A stretch of DNA of 55,386 nt from Oscillospiraceae bacterium (GCA_017409205.1 JAFQTF010000016.1:1-55386), one strand, 5' to 3'. Shown: positions 29,700-38,573, numbered from the stretch's first letter. The notes: a model not told the origin generated them from the sequence alone. Program-made: numbers and translations.

Positions 29700-30677
29700 T
29701 TAGTACAGCGAGCCGGAGTTGACGATGGGCTGGGCGTCCTTATTGCCGCAGAGAACCACCAGCAGATTGGAGACCATGGCGGCCTTCCGCTCTTCGTCAA
29801 GCTGCACCACATCATTTTCATTCAGCCGCTGCAGGGCCATTTCCACCATGCCTACGGCGCCGTCCACGATCAGCTTTCTTGCGTCCACGATGGCGCTGGC
29901 CTGCTGCCGCTGGAGCATCACTGCTGCGATCTCGGGGGCATAGGCAAGATACGTGATCCGGGCGTCCACGATCTCAAGGCCGGCTTCCTCCACCCGGGAC
30001 TGGATCTCTTCCCGGATCCGGTTTGCCACCACTTCGCTGGAGCCTCTCAGGCTGCCGTCATCGGCGATGCCGTCGCCGGTGGTATCGATGCCGGGTGCGG
30101 CGTCATAGGGGTAAAGACGGACAATGTTCCGCAGGGCGCTGTCGCACTGCAGAGAAAGGAATGCCTTGTAGTTGTCCACATTGAAGGCGGCCTTGGCGGT
30201 GTCCACCACACGCCACATAACGGCGATGCCGATCTCCACGGGATTGCCCAGGCAGTCGTTGATCTTCTGCTTGTTGTTGCTTAAGGTCATGATCTTCAGG
30301 CTCATCTTCATGCCGGCAGGTTCAGAAAGCCGGGTGGATTTCACGTCGCCGCTCTGATTCAGCCGGGTGCCGGCGGCGGGGTTGACGCTGGCGCAGAAGG
30401 GGTTGACCCAGTAGAAGCCTTCGCCCTTCAGGGTACCGATGTACTTGCCGAAGAGGGTCAGCACCAGTGCCTCCTGGGGCCGCAGAACCTTCAGGCCAAG
30501 CATCAGAAAGCCGCAGACGATGGCGGCAGCCATGCCGAGAACGCCCAGAATGGTGTTCAGTGCGCCGCCGGCGCTGATGCCCACAAAGAACAGGCCCAGA
30601 CCTGCGACCAGACCGGCAATGCAGACCAGCAGCATCACCATGCCGTTGCTGTTTTTGTTCAGGATCTTTTCTGTCAT
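29700..30677 (-). CDS. SPFH (band 7/flotillin-like) membrane protein
   Basis: A 325-residue protein with two N-terminal membrane segments (residues about 12-35 and 42-62) and an SPFH domain. The domain runs from VLRPQEALVLTLFGKYIGTL (about residue 67) to the coiled-coil part rich in Ala, Glu and Gln around ITYLAYAPEIAAVMLQRQQA. SPFH proteins form large ring assemblies in the membrane and control proteases or membrane order. The start at 30677 follows AAAGGAGG. The gene is expected to be translated together with the ribbon-helix-helix gene behind it. Confidence 0.85.
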   Translation of the reverse strand: MTEKILNKNSNGMVMLLVCIAGLVAGLGLFFVGISAGGALNTILGVLGMAAAIVCGFLMLGLKVLRPQEALVLTLFGKYIGTLKGEGFYWVNPFCASVNPAAGTRLNQSGDVKSTRLSEPAGMKMSLKIMTLSNNKQKINDCLGNPVEIGIAVMWRVVDTAKAAFNVDNYKAFLSLQCDSALRNIVRLYPYDAAPGIDTTGDGIADDGSLRGSSEVVANRIREEIQSRVEEAGLEIVDARITYLAYAPEIAAVMLQRQQASAIVDARKLIVDGAVGMVEMALQRLNENDVVQLDEERKAAMVSNLLVVLCGNKDAQPIVNSGSLY

Positions 30678-30729
30678 AGGAATAACCTCCTTTGGAATGG
30701 TTATTGGTTGGATTTCCCTGCATCTATAT

Positions 30730-30770
30730 GATATCAAAAAGATATCAAAATGGCAATATGGAAATATCAA
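30730..30770 (-). promoter_or_regulatory. Promoter and phased GATATC repeats before the SPFH-RHH operon
   Basis: On the minus strand TTGATA (30765-30770), a 17-bp spacer and TGATAT (30742-30747). On the plus strand, GATATCAAAA occurs at 30730 and again exactly 11 bp later at 30741. A related ATATCAA at 30764 is a further 22 bp on, so all lie on one face of the helix. This is the geometry of a direct-repeat operator; the binding protein may be the ribbon-helix-helix product. Confidence 0.5.
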
Positions 30771-30781
30771 CAAAAAGAAAA

Positions 30782-30801
30782 CCGCCGGAGATTTCCGGCG
30801 G
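30782..30801 (-). terminator. Terminator after the Cys-rich conserved gene
   Basis: An 8-bp stem CCGCCGGA/TCCGGCGG (30782-30789 with 30794-30801) with a 4-nt loop, followed on the minus strand by TTTTCTTTTTG. Confidence 0.75.
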
Positions 30802-30818
30802 CCTCATTTTTGTGGGAA

Positions 30819-31631
30819 TCAACAGGTCTGGTAGCCTTCCTCGGAGCTGCTGCAGCCCATGGGGTTGAACTGCTGGACGGGGAAGGGAATGCGGCTGAAC
30901 ATCTCGCAGGGATCTTCGGCGCTCATGGGATTGTCGCAGCATTCCTTCATGGGGATGCTGTAGTCCAGCACCGGTACCGTCAGCTGAGCGGAGCGTTCCA
31001 GCCGGACGATGGAGAACTGCCCCAGAGTTACAAACAGGCGCCGCTTGTCGCCGGAGAGTACCAGCTCCTCGTCAAAGAATCCCCGGATGGCGCTGGGGAT
31101 CTGACACACCGGCTCGCAGATGCAGTCGCAGACCTCCTTCACGCAGGAGCTGAGGATCATGGGATCCAGTACCTCCACCACGGCGGTGGGTAGGTTGGCG
31201 GTCATCCGGGTCAGACCGTCAGGCCCACCCAGCACCGTATCGCTGCGGAAGATATGGGCCCGGCTGTCCTCCCCGCAGAGGACGGCCCGCTTGGAGAATA
31301 GCGCCAGACCGTAAAGGCAGGCAGGACGTCCGGCGCCCACCACAGCGTCTGCGATGATCTTATAGTAGAAGGTGATGTCGATGCAGTAGTGGTTTCGGTC
31401 GAAGGCCACAGGCTCTACATCTATATAAGTGTACAGAAGCTCGGCGCTCCGGACCCGGGCATTGGCGCAGCTGTCCAGAACCGTCTGGGAGCCGGTGGTC
31501 AAAAATACTCTGAGATCTTCGATGCAGTCCTTGTCTCGGCAGGAATCGGTGATTTTCCGGGTATGGATGGACATGGCCTGCTTCAGATCCTGAGGATCAC
31601 AGCGCATGGAGAAGCAGCATTGTTCTGACAT
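30819..31631 (-). CDS. Cys-rich conserved clostridial protein of unknown function
   Basis: A 270-residue protein with 19 cysteines, including a dense group SSCVKEVCDCICEPVC (about residues 160-176) and CC pairs near both ends. The N-terminal half has the string HTRKITDSCRDKDCIEDLRV, then AELLYTYIDVEPVAFDRNHY, which I recall from hypothetical proteins across many Clostridia. There is no signal peptide or membrane segment. The many cysteines suggest metal binding or disulfide cross-linking, as in some spore-coat or coat-like proteins, but no link to sporulation is visible here. It is monocistronic, with a strong AGGAGG site. Confidence 0.65.
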   Translation of the reverse strand: MSEQCCFSMRCDPQDLKQAMSIHTRKITDSCRDKDCIEDLRVFLTTGSQTVLDSCANARVRSAELLYTYIDVEPVAFDRNHYCIDITFYYKIIADAVVGAGRPACLYGLALFSKRAVLCGEDSRAHIFRSDTVLGGPDGLTRMTANLPTAVVEVLDPMILSSCVKEVCDCICEPVCQIPSAIRGFFDEELVLSGDKRRLFVTLGQFSIVRLERSAQLTVPVLDYSIPMKECCDNPMSAEDPCEMFSRIPFPVQQFNPMGCSSSEEGYQTC

Positions 31632-31753
31632 GGGAATACCTCCTGGAAAAGTTTAAGCAAATGCTTACAGGACAGTTTATGCGCCTTTTTCCGGGAAGTG
31701 CATATGTAATGGGGGCGTTGGAGATGGGTAGTGGGCACTATGGACAGAAAAAC

Positions 31754-31786
31754 AGCGGACAGCGCAGATATTCTGCGCTGTCCGCT
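31754..31786 (-). terminator. Terminator of galM
   Basis: A perfect 14-bp stem AGCGGACAGCGCAG and its complement (31754-31767 with 31773-31786), loop of 5 nt. On the minus strand it is followed by GTTTTTCTG. Confidence 0.85.
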
Positions 31787-31821
31787 AAGAGATTGTTGTG
31801 ATGTTTTCAGTTTCCGATTTC

Positions 31822-32844
31822 TCATTTGCTGCAAAACCGGTAGACAGTTTCGCTGTGGTAAGGCTCGCCGGCCTTTGTAACGGGCTGGGGCCAGTCGGGG
31901 TGGTGCAGGGCATCGGGATAGAACTGGGTCTCCAGGGCGATGCCGGTACGTTTTCCGTAATAGACGCCATCCTTGCCCTGCTCGTCCAGGAAATTGCCGG
32001 CATAGAACTGGATGCCGGGGCAGTCGGTATAGACGGCCATGGTCCTGCCGGAACCGGGATCGGAAAGAATGGCACAGGGATTGCAGAAGACCTCCCAGTT
32101 GTGGTCATAGCCACCCTGGAACTTCAGTGGTTCATAGTCCATGCCGATGTCCCGGGAAATGGCCTTGGGACTGCGGAAATCCATGGGAGTATCGGCCACA
32201 TTTCGCAGCTCGCCGGTGGGGATATTCTGCGCATCATCGGGGCAGAAGAACCGTCCGGGGATGCTCAGCTCCTGATGGATGGCGGCATCGGTTTTTTCGT
32301 GCCCCGCCAGATTGAAATAGCTGTGGTTGGTGAAATTGAACACGGTGTCCTGATCACAGAGGGCGTCATAGACGATATGCAGGCCACCGGTGCTGTCCAG
32401 AGAATAGGTGACATGGATGACGGCATTTCCGGGGAAACCCTGGTCGCCATGGGGGCTGTGCAGGGTCAGGGTAACGGCATCATCCGCCAGGGAAGCCAGC
32501 TGCCACAGCCGCTGAAAGAAAAAGTCCGGGCCGGAGTGGAGGTTGTTTTCCCCTTCGTTGGGGGTCAGATGCCAGGTTTTGCCACTCAGCTCAAAAGCAG
32601 AGCCCTTCAGTCGGTTGGCGTTGCGGCCCACGGTGGCGCCCAGTGCGGCGCCGTTGGCGGTGCGGTAGCCATTGGCATCATCATAACCCAGTACCACATC
32701 GGAAAGAGCGCCTGTGGCATCGGGAACCAGCAGCCGCACCAGGGCTGCGCCATAGTCGGTGACGGAAGCAGTGATACCGCCCCGGGAAATGGTGTACAGA
32801 TGTGCCTGGCTGCCGTCGGGCAAAGTTCCGAAAAGTTCAGTCAT
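31822..32844 (-). CDS. galM: Aldose 1-epimerase (galactose mutarotase)
   Basis: A 340-residue enzyme converting alpha and beta forms of galactose or glucose so they can enter the Leloir pathway. Family marks are NGAALGATVGRNANRL, the catalytic His segment FTNHSYFNLAGH, the second His in YDHNW, and the catalytic Glu in IALETQFYPDALHH. The start at 32844 (MTELFGTL) follows AAGGAGG; the longer frame from 32937 would include the promoter region and is rejected. It stands alone, with no other galactose genes in the window. Confidence 0.93.
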   Translation of the reverse strand: MTELFGTLPDGSQAHLYTISRGGITASVTDYGAALVRLLVPDATGALSDVVLGYDDANGYRTANGAALGATVGRNANRLKGSAFELSGKTWHLTPNEGENNLHSGPDFFFQRLWQLASLADDAVTLTLHSPHGDQGFPGNAVIHVTYSLDSTGGLHIVYDALCDQDTVFNFTNHSYFNLAGHEKTDAAIHQELSIPGRFFCPDDAQNIPTGELRNVADTPMDFRSPKAISRDIGMDYEPLKFQGGYDHNWEVFCNPCAILSDPGSGRTMAVYTDCPGIQFYAGNFLDEQGKDGVYYGKRTGIALETQFYPDALHHPDWPQPVTKAGEPYHSETVYRFCSK

Positions 32845-32908
32845 GGAAAAAACCTCCTTCATTTTTGCGCCGGGAACAGGAGAAATTATGTAAAGATCCC
32901 TTTGCGGA

Positions 32909-32937
32909 ATTATAGCACATTCCGGCACCCAATTCAA
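32909..32937 (-). promoter_or_regulatory. Promoter of galM
   Basis: On the minus strand TTGAAT (32932-32937), a 17-bp spacer and TATAAT (32909-32914), giving a leader of about 60 nt. Confidence 0.72.
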
Positions 32938-33038
32938 ACCATTTTTTTGCGGTCCCGGAAAAACCGGAACTTTCCTGCCCCATTGGAGGGTGGAATGCGG
33001 GCCGGATGAAATCCGATTTTTTGACTATGAAAACAAAT

Positions 33039-33089
33039 GCACTATATTTTGTGTTTTTTACTTGACAAAAACACAATATCTAGTATAAT
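33039..33089 (+). promoter_or_regulatory. nrdD promoter with two NrdR boxes
   Basis: Two 16-bp boxes, GCACTATATTTTGTGT (33039-33054) and ACACAATATCTAGTAT (33071-33086), match the NrdR consensus acaCwAtATaTwGtgt. They are separated by 16 bp, about three helical turns centre to centre, the known NrdR geometry. The promoter TTGACA (33062-33067), 16-bp spacer, TATAAT (33084-33089) lies within and between them, so NrdR with ATP/dATP would block RNA polymerase. Confidence 0.85.
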
Positions 33090-33153
33090 TACTCGTGCAC
33101 GCAGAAAATCAGAAGAACGTCAAGAGGTTGTTTAGCCCAAGGAGGAAAACCCC

Positions 33154-35331
33154 ATGAAGATCATCAAACGAAACGGTGCAGAAGTTACCTTTGATATTGA
33201 AAAGATCATGAACGCCGTCACCAAGGCCAATGAGGCCGTGGAGGAGAATGTCCGCATGACGCCGCTGCAGATCGAGCGCATTTCCCAGAGTGTCCAGATC
33301 GCCTGCGAGGGCATGGGCCGCAGCCCGTCTGTGGAGGAGATCCAGGACCTGGTGGAGAAGTCCATCATGGCCCATGGCGCCTTTGAAGTAGCCAAGGTCT
33401 ATATTACATACCGCTATGTCCGCAGCCTGCTGCGGCAGTCCAATACCACCGATGACCGGATCCTCAGTCTCATTGAGTGCAACAACGAGGAAGTCAAGCA
33501 GGAAAACGCCAACAAGAACCCCACCATCAACGCCGTCCAGCGTGACTATATGGCAGGCGAGGTCTCCAAGGACATCACCAAGCGGATCCTGCTTCCCCAG
33601 GATATCGTGGCTGCCCACGAGGCCGGCATCATCCATTTCCACGATTCCGACTACTATGCCCAGCACATGCACAACTGCGATCTGGTGAATCTGGAGGATA
33701 TGCTCCAGAACGGTACCGTGATCTCCGGTACCCTTATTGAGAAGCCCCATTCCTTCTCCACCGCCTGCAACATCGCCACCCAGATCATTGCGCAGGTGGC
33801 CTCCAACCAGTATGGCGGACAGTCCATCAGCCTGACACACCTGGCCCCCTTCGTGCAGGTCAGCCGGGAGAAGATCCGCAAAGCCGTGGAGGAGGAAGTG
33901 AAACTCTACGGCACGACCCCTTCCGAGGAAGCCATTGCCCAGGTGGTGGAAGACCGCCTGAGAGAAGAGATCCGCCGCGGTGTCCAGACTATCCAGTATC
34001 AGGTGGTGACCCTGATGACCACCAATGGTCAGGCTCCTTTCATCACTGTGTTCATGTACCTGAATGAGGCAAGATCCGAGCAGGAAAAGAAGGATCTGGC
34101 CATGATCATCGAGGAGACTCTGCGCCAGCGCTACGAGGGCGTGAAGAACGAAAATGGCGTCTGGATCACCCCTGCTTTCCCCAAGCTGATCTACGTTCTG
34201 GAAGAGGACAACGTCCGGGAGGGTACTCCCTACTGGTATCTGACCCGTCTGGCTGCTGAGTGCACCGCCAAGCGGATGGTGCCGGACTACATCTCCGAAA
34301 AGAAAATGCTGGAGCTGAAGGTGGATAAGAACGGCCAGGGCCACTGCTATACCTGCATGGGCTGCCGCTCCTTCCTGACCCCCTACGTGGACCCCGAGAC
34401 AAACGAGCCCAAGTATTACGGCCGCTTCAATCAGGGCGTTGTCACCATCAATCTGGTGGACGTGGCTCTGTCCTCCGGCCGGGATATGCAGAAATTCTGG
34501 GAGATTTTCGATGAGCGCCTTGACCTGTGTTACAGAGGCCTGCTGTGCCGCCACGAGCGTCTGAAGGGCACTCTGTCCGATGCCGCGCCCATTCTGTGGC
34601 AGTATGGTGCTCTGGCAAGACTGCCCAAGGGCGAGCCCATCGACAAGCTGCTCTACGGCGGTTATTCCACCATTTCCCTGGGTTACGCCGGCCTTTATGA
34701 GTGCGTTAAGTACATGACCGGCAAATCCCATACCGATGCGGAGGCCAAGCCCTTTGCGCTGGCTGTCATGCAGCACATGAATGATGCCTGCAAGGGCTGG
34801 AAGGCAAAGCATAATATCGATTTCTCCCTGTATGGTACCCCTCTGGAATCCACCACTTACAAGTTTGCCAAGTGCCTGCAGAACCGCTTCGGCATGATTC
34901 CCGGTATCACCGACAAGAGCTACATCACCAACTCCTACCATGTCCATGTCACCGAGGAGATCGATGCCTTCACCAAGCTGCGGTTTGAGGCCGACTTCCA
35001 GCAGCTGTCTCCCGGCGGCGCTATTTCCTACGTGGAAGTGCCCAATATGCAGCAGAACATCGATGCGGTGCTGGAACTGATGCAGTTCATCTACGACAAC
35101 ATCATGTATGCCGAGCTGAATACCAAGTCTGACTACTGCCAGGTCTGCGGCTATGACGGCGAGATCGGCATCGCAGAGGATGACGGCAAGCTGGTCTGGA
35201 CCTGCCCCCAGTGCGGCAACCGGGATCAGAGCAAGATGAACGTTGCCCGCCGCACCTGCGGCTACATCGGTACCCAGTTCTGGAACCAGGGAAGAACCCA
35301 GGAAATCAAGGACAGAGTGTTGCACCTGTAA
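33154..35331 (+). CDS. nrdD: Anaerobic ribonucleoside-triphosphate reductase NrdD
   Basis: Class III ribonucleotide reductase, 725 residues, making deoxynucleotides without oxygen. An ATP-cone domain lies at residues about 1-90 (KIIKRNGAEVTFDIEKIMNA onward). The catalytic barrel includes the substrate-side DLVNLEDML and SFSTACNIATQ stretches. Near the C-terminus are the zinc site (CQVCGYDG then CPQCGN) and the glycyl radical motif RTCGYIG with Gly703. The start follows AAGGAGG. The NrdG activase that must form the radical is not beside it, since a terminator and a convergent operon follow, so it must be encoded elsewhere. Confidence 0.95.
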   Translation: MKIIKRNGAEVTFDIEKIMNAVTKANEAVEENVRMTPLQIERISQSVQIACEGMGRSPSVEEIQDLVEKSIMAHGAFEVAKVYITYRYVRSLLRQSNTTDDRILSLIECNNEEVKQENANKNPTINAVQRDYMAGEVSKDITKRILLPQDIVAAHEAGIIHFHDSDYYAQHMHNCDLVNLEDMLQNGTVISGTLIEKPHSFSTACNIATQIIAQVASNQYGGQSISLTHLAPFVQVSREKIRKAVEEEVKLYGTTPSEEAIAQVVEDRLREEIRRGVQTIQYQVVTLMTTNGQAPFITVFMYLNEARSEQEKKDLAMIIEETLRQRYEGVKNENGVWITPAFPKLIYVLEEDNVREGTPYWYLTRLAAECTAKRMVPDYISEKKMLELKVDKNGQGHCYTCMGCRSFLTPYVDPETNEPKYYGRFNQGVVTINLVDVALSSGRDMQKFWEIFDERLDLCYRGLLCRHERLKGTLSDAAPILWQYGALARLPKGEPIDKLLYGGYSTISLGYAGLYECVKYMTGKSHTDAEAKPFALAVMQHMNDACKGWKAKHNIDFSLYGTPLESTTYKFAKCLQNRFGMIPGITDKSYITNSYHVHVTEEIDAFTKLRFEADFQQLSPGGAISYVEVPNMQQNIDAVLELMQFIYDNIMYAELNTKSDYCQVCGYDGEIGIAEDDGKLVWTCPQCGNRDQSKMNVARRTCGYIGTQFWNQGRTQEIKDRVLHL

Positions 35332-35340
35332 ATTAAGAAA

Positions 35341-35370
35341 AAGAACGGCTCGTATGAGCCGTTCTTTTAT
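35341..35370. terminator. Bidirectional terminator between nrdD and the VOC gene
   Basis: An 11-bp stem AAGAACGGCTC/GAGCCGTTCTT (35341-35351 with 35356-35366), loop GTAT. T-rich tails occur on both strands (TTATTAT on plus, TTTTTCTTAATTT on minus). Confidence 0.87.
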
Positions 35371-35759
35371 TATGCTTGAAATGAGCCTATCTCAATAAGA
35401 TTTCCTTCCGGATCGGCCACATAGCAGGTCCGCTGTCCCCAGGACATGGTGGTGGGTGGCATAACACCGTTTGCGCCCTTTGCGCATACTTCCGAATATA
35501 CTGCATCCACCTGAGAAAAATTCTCAACTTTCATGGCAATCTCAAAATGTCCGTTGAGACCGTGAACATATTCATAGGATTGTCCGGTCATTTTCTCAAA
35601 GTCCTTCTTGCCGTACAGTAGAAAGAGAACACCGTCTTTCACAAGATACACGTTTTTTGTATCCTCCTGTTCGGCAATGGCAAACCCCATGACATCCCGG
35701 TAGAACCGGATCATAGTTGCCATATCATCCACAAACAGGCCAAAGCCTTCCAGCTGCAT
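35370..35759 (-). CDS. VOC family (glyoxalase/bleomycin-resistance fold) protein
   Basis: A 129-residue metal-dependent vicinal-oxygen-chelate fold protein. Two beta-alpha-beta-beta-beta modules are visible, the first starting GFGLFVDDMATMIRFYRDVM and the second ending YVADPEGNLIEIGSF, with the typical metal-side Glu near the end. Members include lyases, isomerases and drug-binding resistance proteins; the substrate cannot be named. It is the last gene of the minus-strand group with the alpha/beta hydrolase, 15 nt behind it. Confidence 0.82.
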   Translation of the reverse strand: MQLEGFGLFVDDMATMIRFYRDVMGFAIAEQEDTKNVYLVKDGVLFLLYGKKDFEKMTGQSYEYVHGLNGHFEIAMKVENFSQVDAVYSEVCAKGANGVMPPTTMSWGQRTCYVADPEGNLIEIGSFQA

Positions 35760-35774
35760 GGATCTGCCTCCCTT

Positions 35775-36740
35775 TTATGCATCCAGTGTTTTGAAGATCT
35801 CCGCCCAGACTTTCTCATCCTGTTCTGTCATTCGGTCCCAATCCCACTTTGCACGGAAGGCAGCCTTTTCTTCCTCAGTGCTGAGCTGCTTGTCCTTCAG
35901 TCTGCGGGTCATGTCAGCGGTGTATTCCGCCAGATAGGCAACAGCATCAGCGGTGTAGTTGGGGTTGTGGCCCTTGTTTTCTTCCAGCAGGATGCGGACA
36001 TTTTTCTTGTCCTTCAGTCCCTTGGTCAGCAGACCGTGGTGGATCTCCCGGATCACCAGCTTGTCATTGGCAGAGTAGATCAGCAGTACCTGAGCAGCGG
36101 TTTCGGACAGGGTCTTTACAGCGTTGTACTTCACAAAATCGGGATTGTTCTCCTGCTCGATCTTCAGAACGGGCTTGCGGTAGCCCCGGAGAATGCCGCT
36201 GAAGAACTGCCCGACCATTTCCTCCACGGACACGAAGCCGCTGAGGGCAACGATGTGGGAAATCTCCGGGTGCAGGGCAGCAATATTCATACAGGCAAAG
36301 GCGCCCCAGCTGTGGCCCATAACGGAAATGTCCAGATTCCGGAAGCCCTGAGTGGCCTGCAGGGCGTTGATGGCATCGTTCAGATCCCGCAGAGACTGGC
36401 TCAGACCTCTGGGACTGTCACCGCCGGATTCCATGCAGCCGGTGTGATCGTAGGTGTAGACCAGATAGCCGTGACGGGCCAGCAGTTCGATCTCCTTCAT
36501 GTAGGAACGGTGGCCGCCGCCGAAGCCATGGTCAAATACCACCACCCGGCCGGGGATGATTTCGTCATAGCAGTAGAACCAGCCCTTCATGGTATGGCCC
36601 AGGCTGGACCGGAAATCAAAGGGCTGCTGCCGCAGGCCGGGGAAATCGGCATGGGAAAAATAGTGGGCCAGGCCCTTGTCATCGCAGCGGCTGAGGAACT
36701 GGCTGCGGTAGATACCGATGACTTTCTTTTCAAAGATCAT
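35775..36740 (-). CDS. Alpha/beta hydrolase
   Basis: A 321-residue hydrolase of the serine-nucleophile alpha/beta fold. The nucleophile elbow is GHSWG. The oxyanion region is FDHGFGGGHRSY. The Asp is probably in IYSANDKLV and the catalytic His in EENKGHNPN. There is no signal peptide, so it is probably cytoplasmic. It resembles small esterase or acyl-peptidase-like enzymes, but the substrate is unknown. The start lies 4 nt after the YitT stop, so the two are coupled. Confidence 0.82.
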   Translation of the reverse strand: MIFEKKVIGIYRSQFLSRCDDKGLAHYFSHADFPGLRQQPFDFRSSLGHTMKGWFYCYDEIIPGRVVVFDHGFGGGHRSYMKEIELLARHGYLVYTYDHTGCMESGGDSPRGLSQSLRDLNDAINALQATQGFRNLDISVMGHSWGAFACMNIAALHPEISHIVALSGFVSVEEMVGQFFSGILRGYRKPVLKIEQENNPDFVKYNAVKTLSETAAQVLLIYSANDKLVIREIHHGLLTKGLKDKKNVRILLEENKGHNPNYTADAVAYLAEYTADMTRRLKDKQLSTEEEKAAFRAKWDWDRMTEQDEKVWAEIFKTLDA

Positions 36741-36744
36741 AGAT

Positions 36745-37341
36745 TTATTTCCTTTCCTTTGGTTGTATCCAGCCGATGATCTGCCCGGACAGGGTGACAG
36801 TCAGCAGCGACCAGGAGATCCGTCTGAAGGGTATGTATGTCAGGGACAGCAGCAGGATGCTGAGATCACTGACCAGATAGATGTACTGAATGGGGATTTT
36901 CGTGATGTGGGAAATACTCATGGCCAGAGCATCGTCTCCTGTGGTGGCACCGCCGGAGCGTACGGTCAGACCGGCTCCAATGCCGATGAACAGCGCGCCC
37001 ACAACGGCCGCCACCTGGGGCCAGGCCACAATTTCCGGCCAAAGCGGGGGAAATAACTCGCAGACCCGATACCCCAGAGAATAGCCTGCTGCCGCCAGGA
37101 AAGAGTAAGCGATGAAGGACTTTCCCAGCACCTTCCAGCCCAGAGCGAAGCACAGTGCATTCAGGATAAAGCTGGAAAGGGCGGGGGAGATGCCAAGCCA
37201 GTATTGAAGCAGCAGAGTCGCACCCAGTACGCCACCCTCAGTCACATCTGCCACAGCATGAATATTGTAAATACCGAAGGCCTGAAAGGCAGAGGCAAGG
37301 AAGGCAACAAGGCAGTTGGTTGGTTTGAGTTTGGGTAACAT
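36745..37341 (-). CDS. YitT family membrane protein, short form
   Basis: A 198-residue membrane protein with five to six helices. The YitT (DUF161) signatures are FNIHAVA-like AFGIYNIHAVADVTEGGVLG, then RSGGATTGDDALAMSISH. The usual C-terminal DUF2179 ligand-binding domain is missing, so this is a short member (typical YitT is about 280 residues). The function of the family is unknown; transport has been suggested. The start at 37341 follows AGGAG; the ATG at 37380 upstream is rejected. Confidence 0.83.
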   Translation of the reverse strand: MLPKLKPTNCLVAFLASAFQAFGIYNIHAVADVTEGGVLGATLLLQYWLGISPALSSFILNALCFALGWKVLGKSFIAYSFLAAAGYSLGYRVCELFPPLWPEIVAWPQVAAVVGALFIGIGAGLTVRSGGATTGDDALAMSISHITKIPIQYIYLVSDLSILLLSLTYIPFRRISWSLLTVTLSGQIIGWIQPKERK

Positions 37342-37424
37342 GAAGGATCTCCTAAACGATTTGCAGGGGGAAACCGGCAAAGTTTCTCTTTATCCAGAGA
37401 GGCATGGGCGCTCCGGCACCGGAG

Positions 37425-38573
37425 CTAGATCTGATAATAGATTCTCCGGTTTTCTTCTGCACCGGGTGGCTCGGTGCCCTCCACCGAGAACAGACCGTAC
37501 AGATCTCCGCACCGCTTTTCCAGCTGCCAATAGGGATGGTCAAAGGCTTCTCCGGCGTTGAGATATGTGCCTTGTTTTTTCGCGGTGTTCAGCAGGACTC
37601 GGCCTTTGCCGCTGAAGGCCAGAACCCGGGTATAGGGAATCTCCATGGCGAGATCGGCAGCAGTAATGCCCAGAACTGCACACATCACCATCCGGTCCAG
37701 GCGGCTTCGGGTGTAGCGTCTGGATTTGGTGGAAGTCAGGATCTCCTCCAGGGTATTCTCCCGGCGGCAGGCGTGCATCAGTTTCCGCCACAGACCCTCG
37801 CTGCCATAGGGCAGGGCTTCAAAATCGGCATCGGACATTGTCCGCAGACGGGCAAGGACGGCCTTTTCGCCGGCGGCGGTGCTGTGAAGACCTGCACCCT
37901 CCAGTATATCCCGGGCGGCCTGTGGCACACAGGTTTTCCAGTTGTGGGCAATGAGCATCAGATTCCGTACTGCTGTGGCAGAGGGATTCTCTGCGTCCAC
38001 GGAAAGGGCGTGGTAGCTGCCCTGCCGGTGGATGGGGAAGATCGTCATGGGAGAATCCTGCGTCAGGATCGCCTTGCAGTATTCCACTGCCAGAATGTTG
38101 TTGGGCTGGCTGAGGATATCTGTGGTCACACCCATGCGCTTCAGGGCATCTTCCCGGGCGGCGGGGAAGGACTTTCCGGTGTCCAGCGCAATGCGCAGCA
38201 GGGGCGGGAAATCGTCACTCAGCAGCGCCCGGGCAGCATCCATCAGGATCTCCCTGTTGGCAGTCTCTGCACCGAAGCATAGGGTATCGCAGAGCGGGGA
38301 AAGCAGCTTCACACCGCCTGCGGCGAAGCCCTCGGCAGAGGACAGCGCCCTGGTCACCGGCAGCTCCAGCACCAGATCGGCTCCGCATGCCACGGCAGCC
38401 TGGGCCCGGATGCTTTTGTCAATGATGGCAGGGCTGCCCCGCTGAACGAAATTGCCGCTCATGGCGCAGACGATACAGGTTTCTTCCCCGAATTCCTCCC
38501 GGATCCGCAGGATTTGCTTCCGGTGGCCCAGATGGAGGGGATTGTATTCGCAGATGATTCCGACGACCTTCAT
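37425..38573 (-). CDS. tmcAL: tRNA(Met) cytidine acetate ligase TmcAL
   Basis: A 382-residue enzyme (YlbM family) that uses ATP and acetate to make N4-acetylcytidine at the wobble base of elongator tRNA-Met. The nucleotidyltransferase motif GIICEYNPLHLGH is at the N-terminus (HIGH-like HLGH), and MSGNFVQRGSPAIIDKSIRA follows, both diagnostic for the family. The start at 38573 (MKVVGIICEYN) follows AAAGGTGG. The frame from 38714 would add about 47 residues of non-family sequence overlapping the ackA promoter and is rejected. It is divergent from ackA, the acetate-producing kinase. Confidence 0.9.
   Translation of the reverse strand: MKVVGIICEYNPLHLGHRKQILRIREEFGEETCIVCAMSGNFVQRGSPAIIDKSIRAQAAVACGADLVLELPVTRALSSAEGFAAGGVKLLSPLCDTLCFGAETANREILMDAARALLSDDFPPLLRIALDTGKSFPAAREDALKRMGVTTDILSQPNNILAVEYCKAILTQDSPMTIFPIHRQGSYHALSVDAENPSATAVRNLMLIAHNWKTCVPQAARDILEGAGLHSTAAGEKAVLARLRTMSDADFEALPYGSEGLWRKLMHACRRENTLEEILTSTKSRRYTRSRLDRMVMCAVLGITAADLAMEIPYTRVLAFSGKGRVLLNTAKKQGTYLNAGEAFDHPYWQLEKRCGDLYGLFSVEGTEPPGAEENRRIYYQI

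Noticed and set aside
33109-35325. A 738-codon open frame antisense to nrdD
   Set aside because: A codon-bias shadow; nrdD on the plus strand has its promoter, NrdR boxes, ribosome binding site and radical motif.
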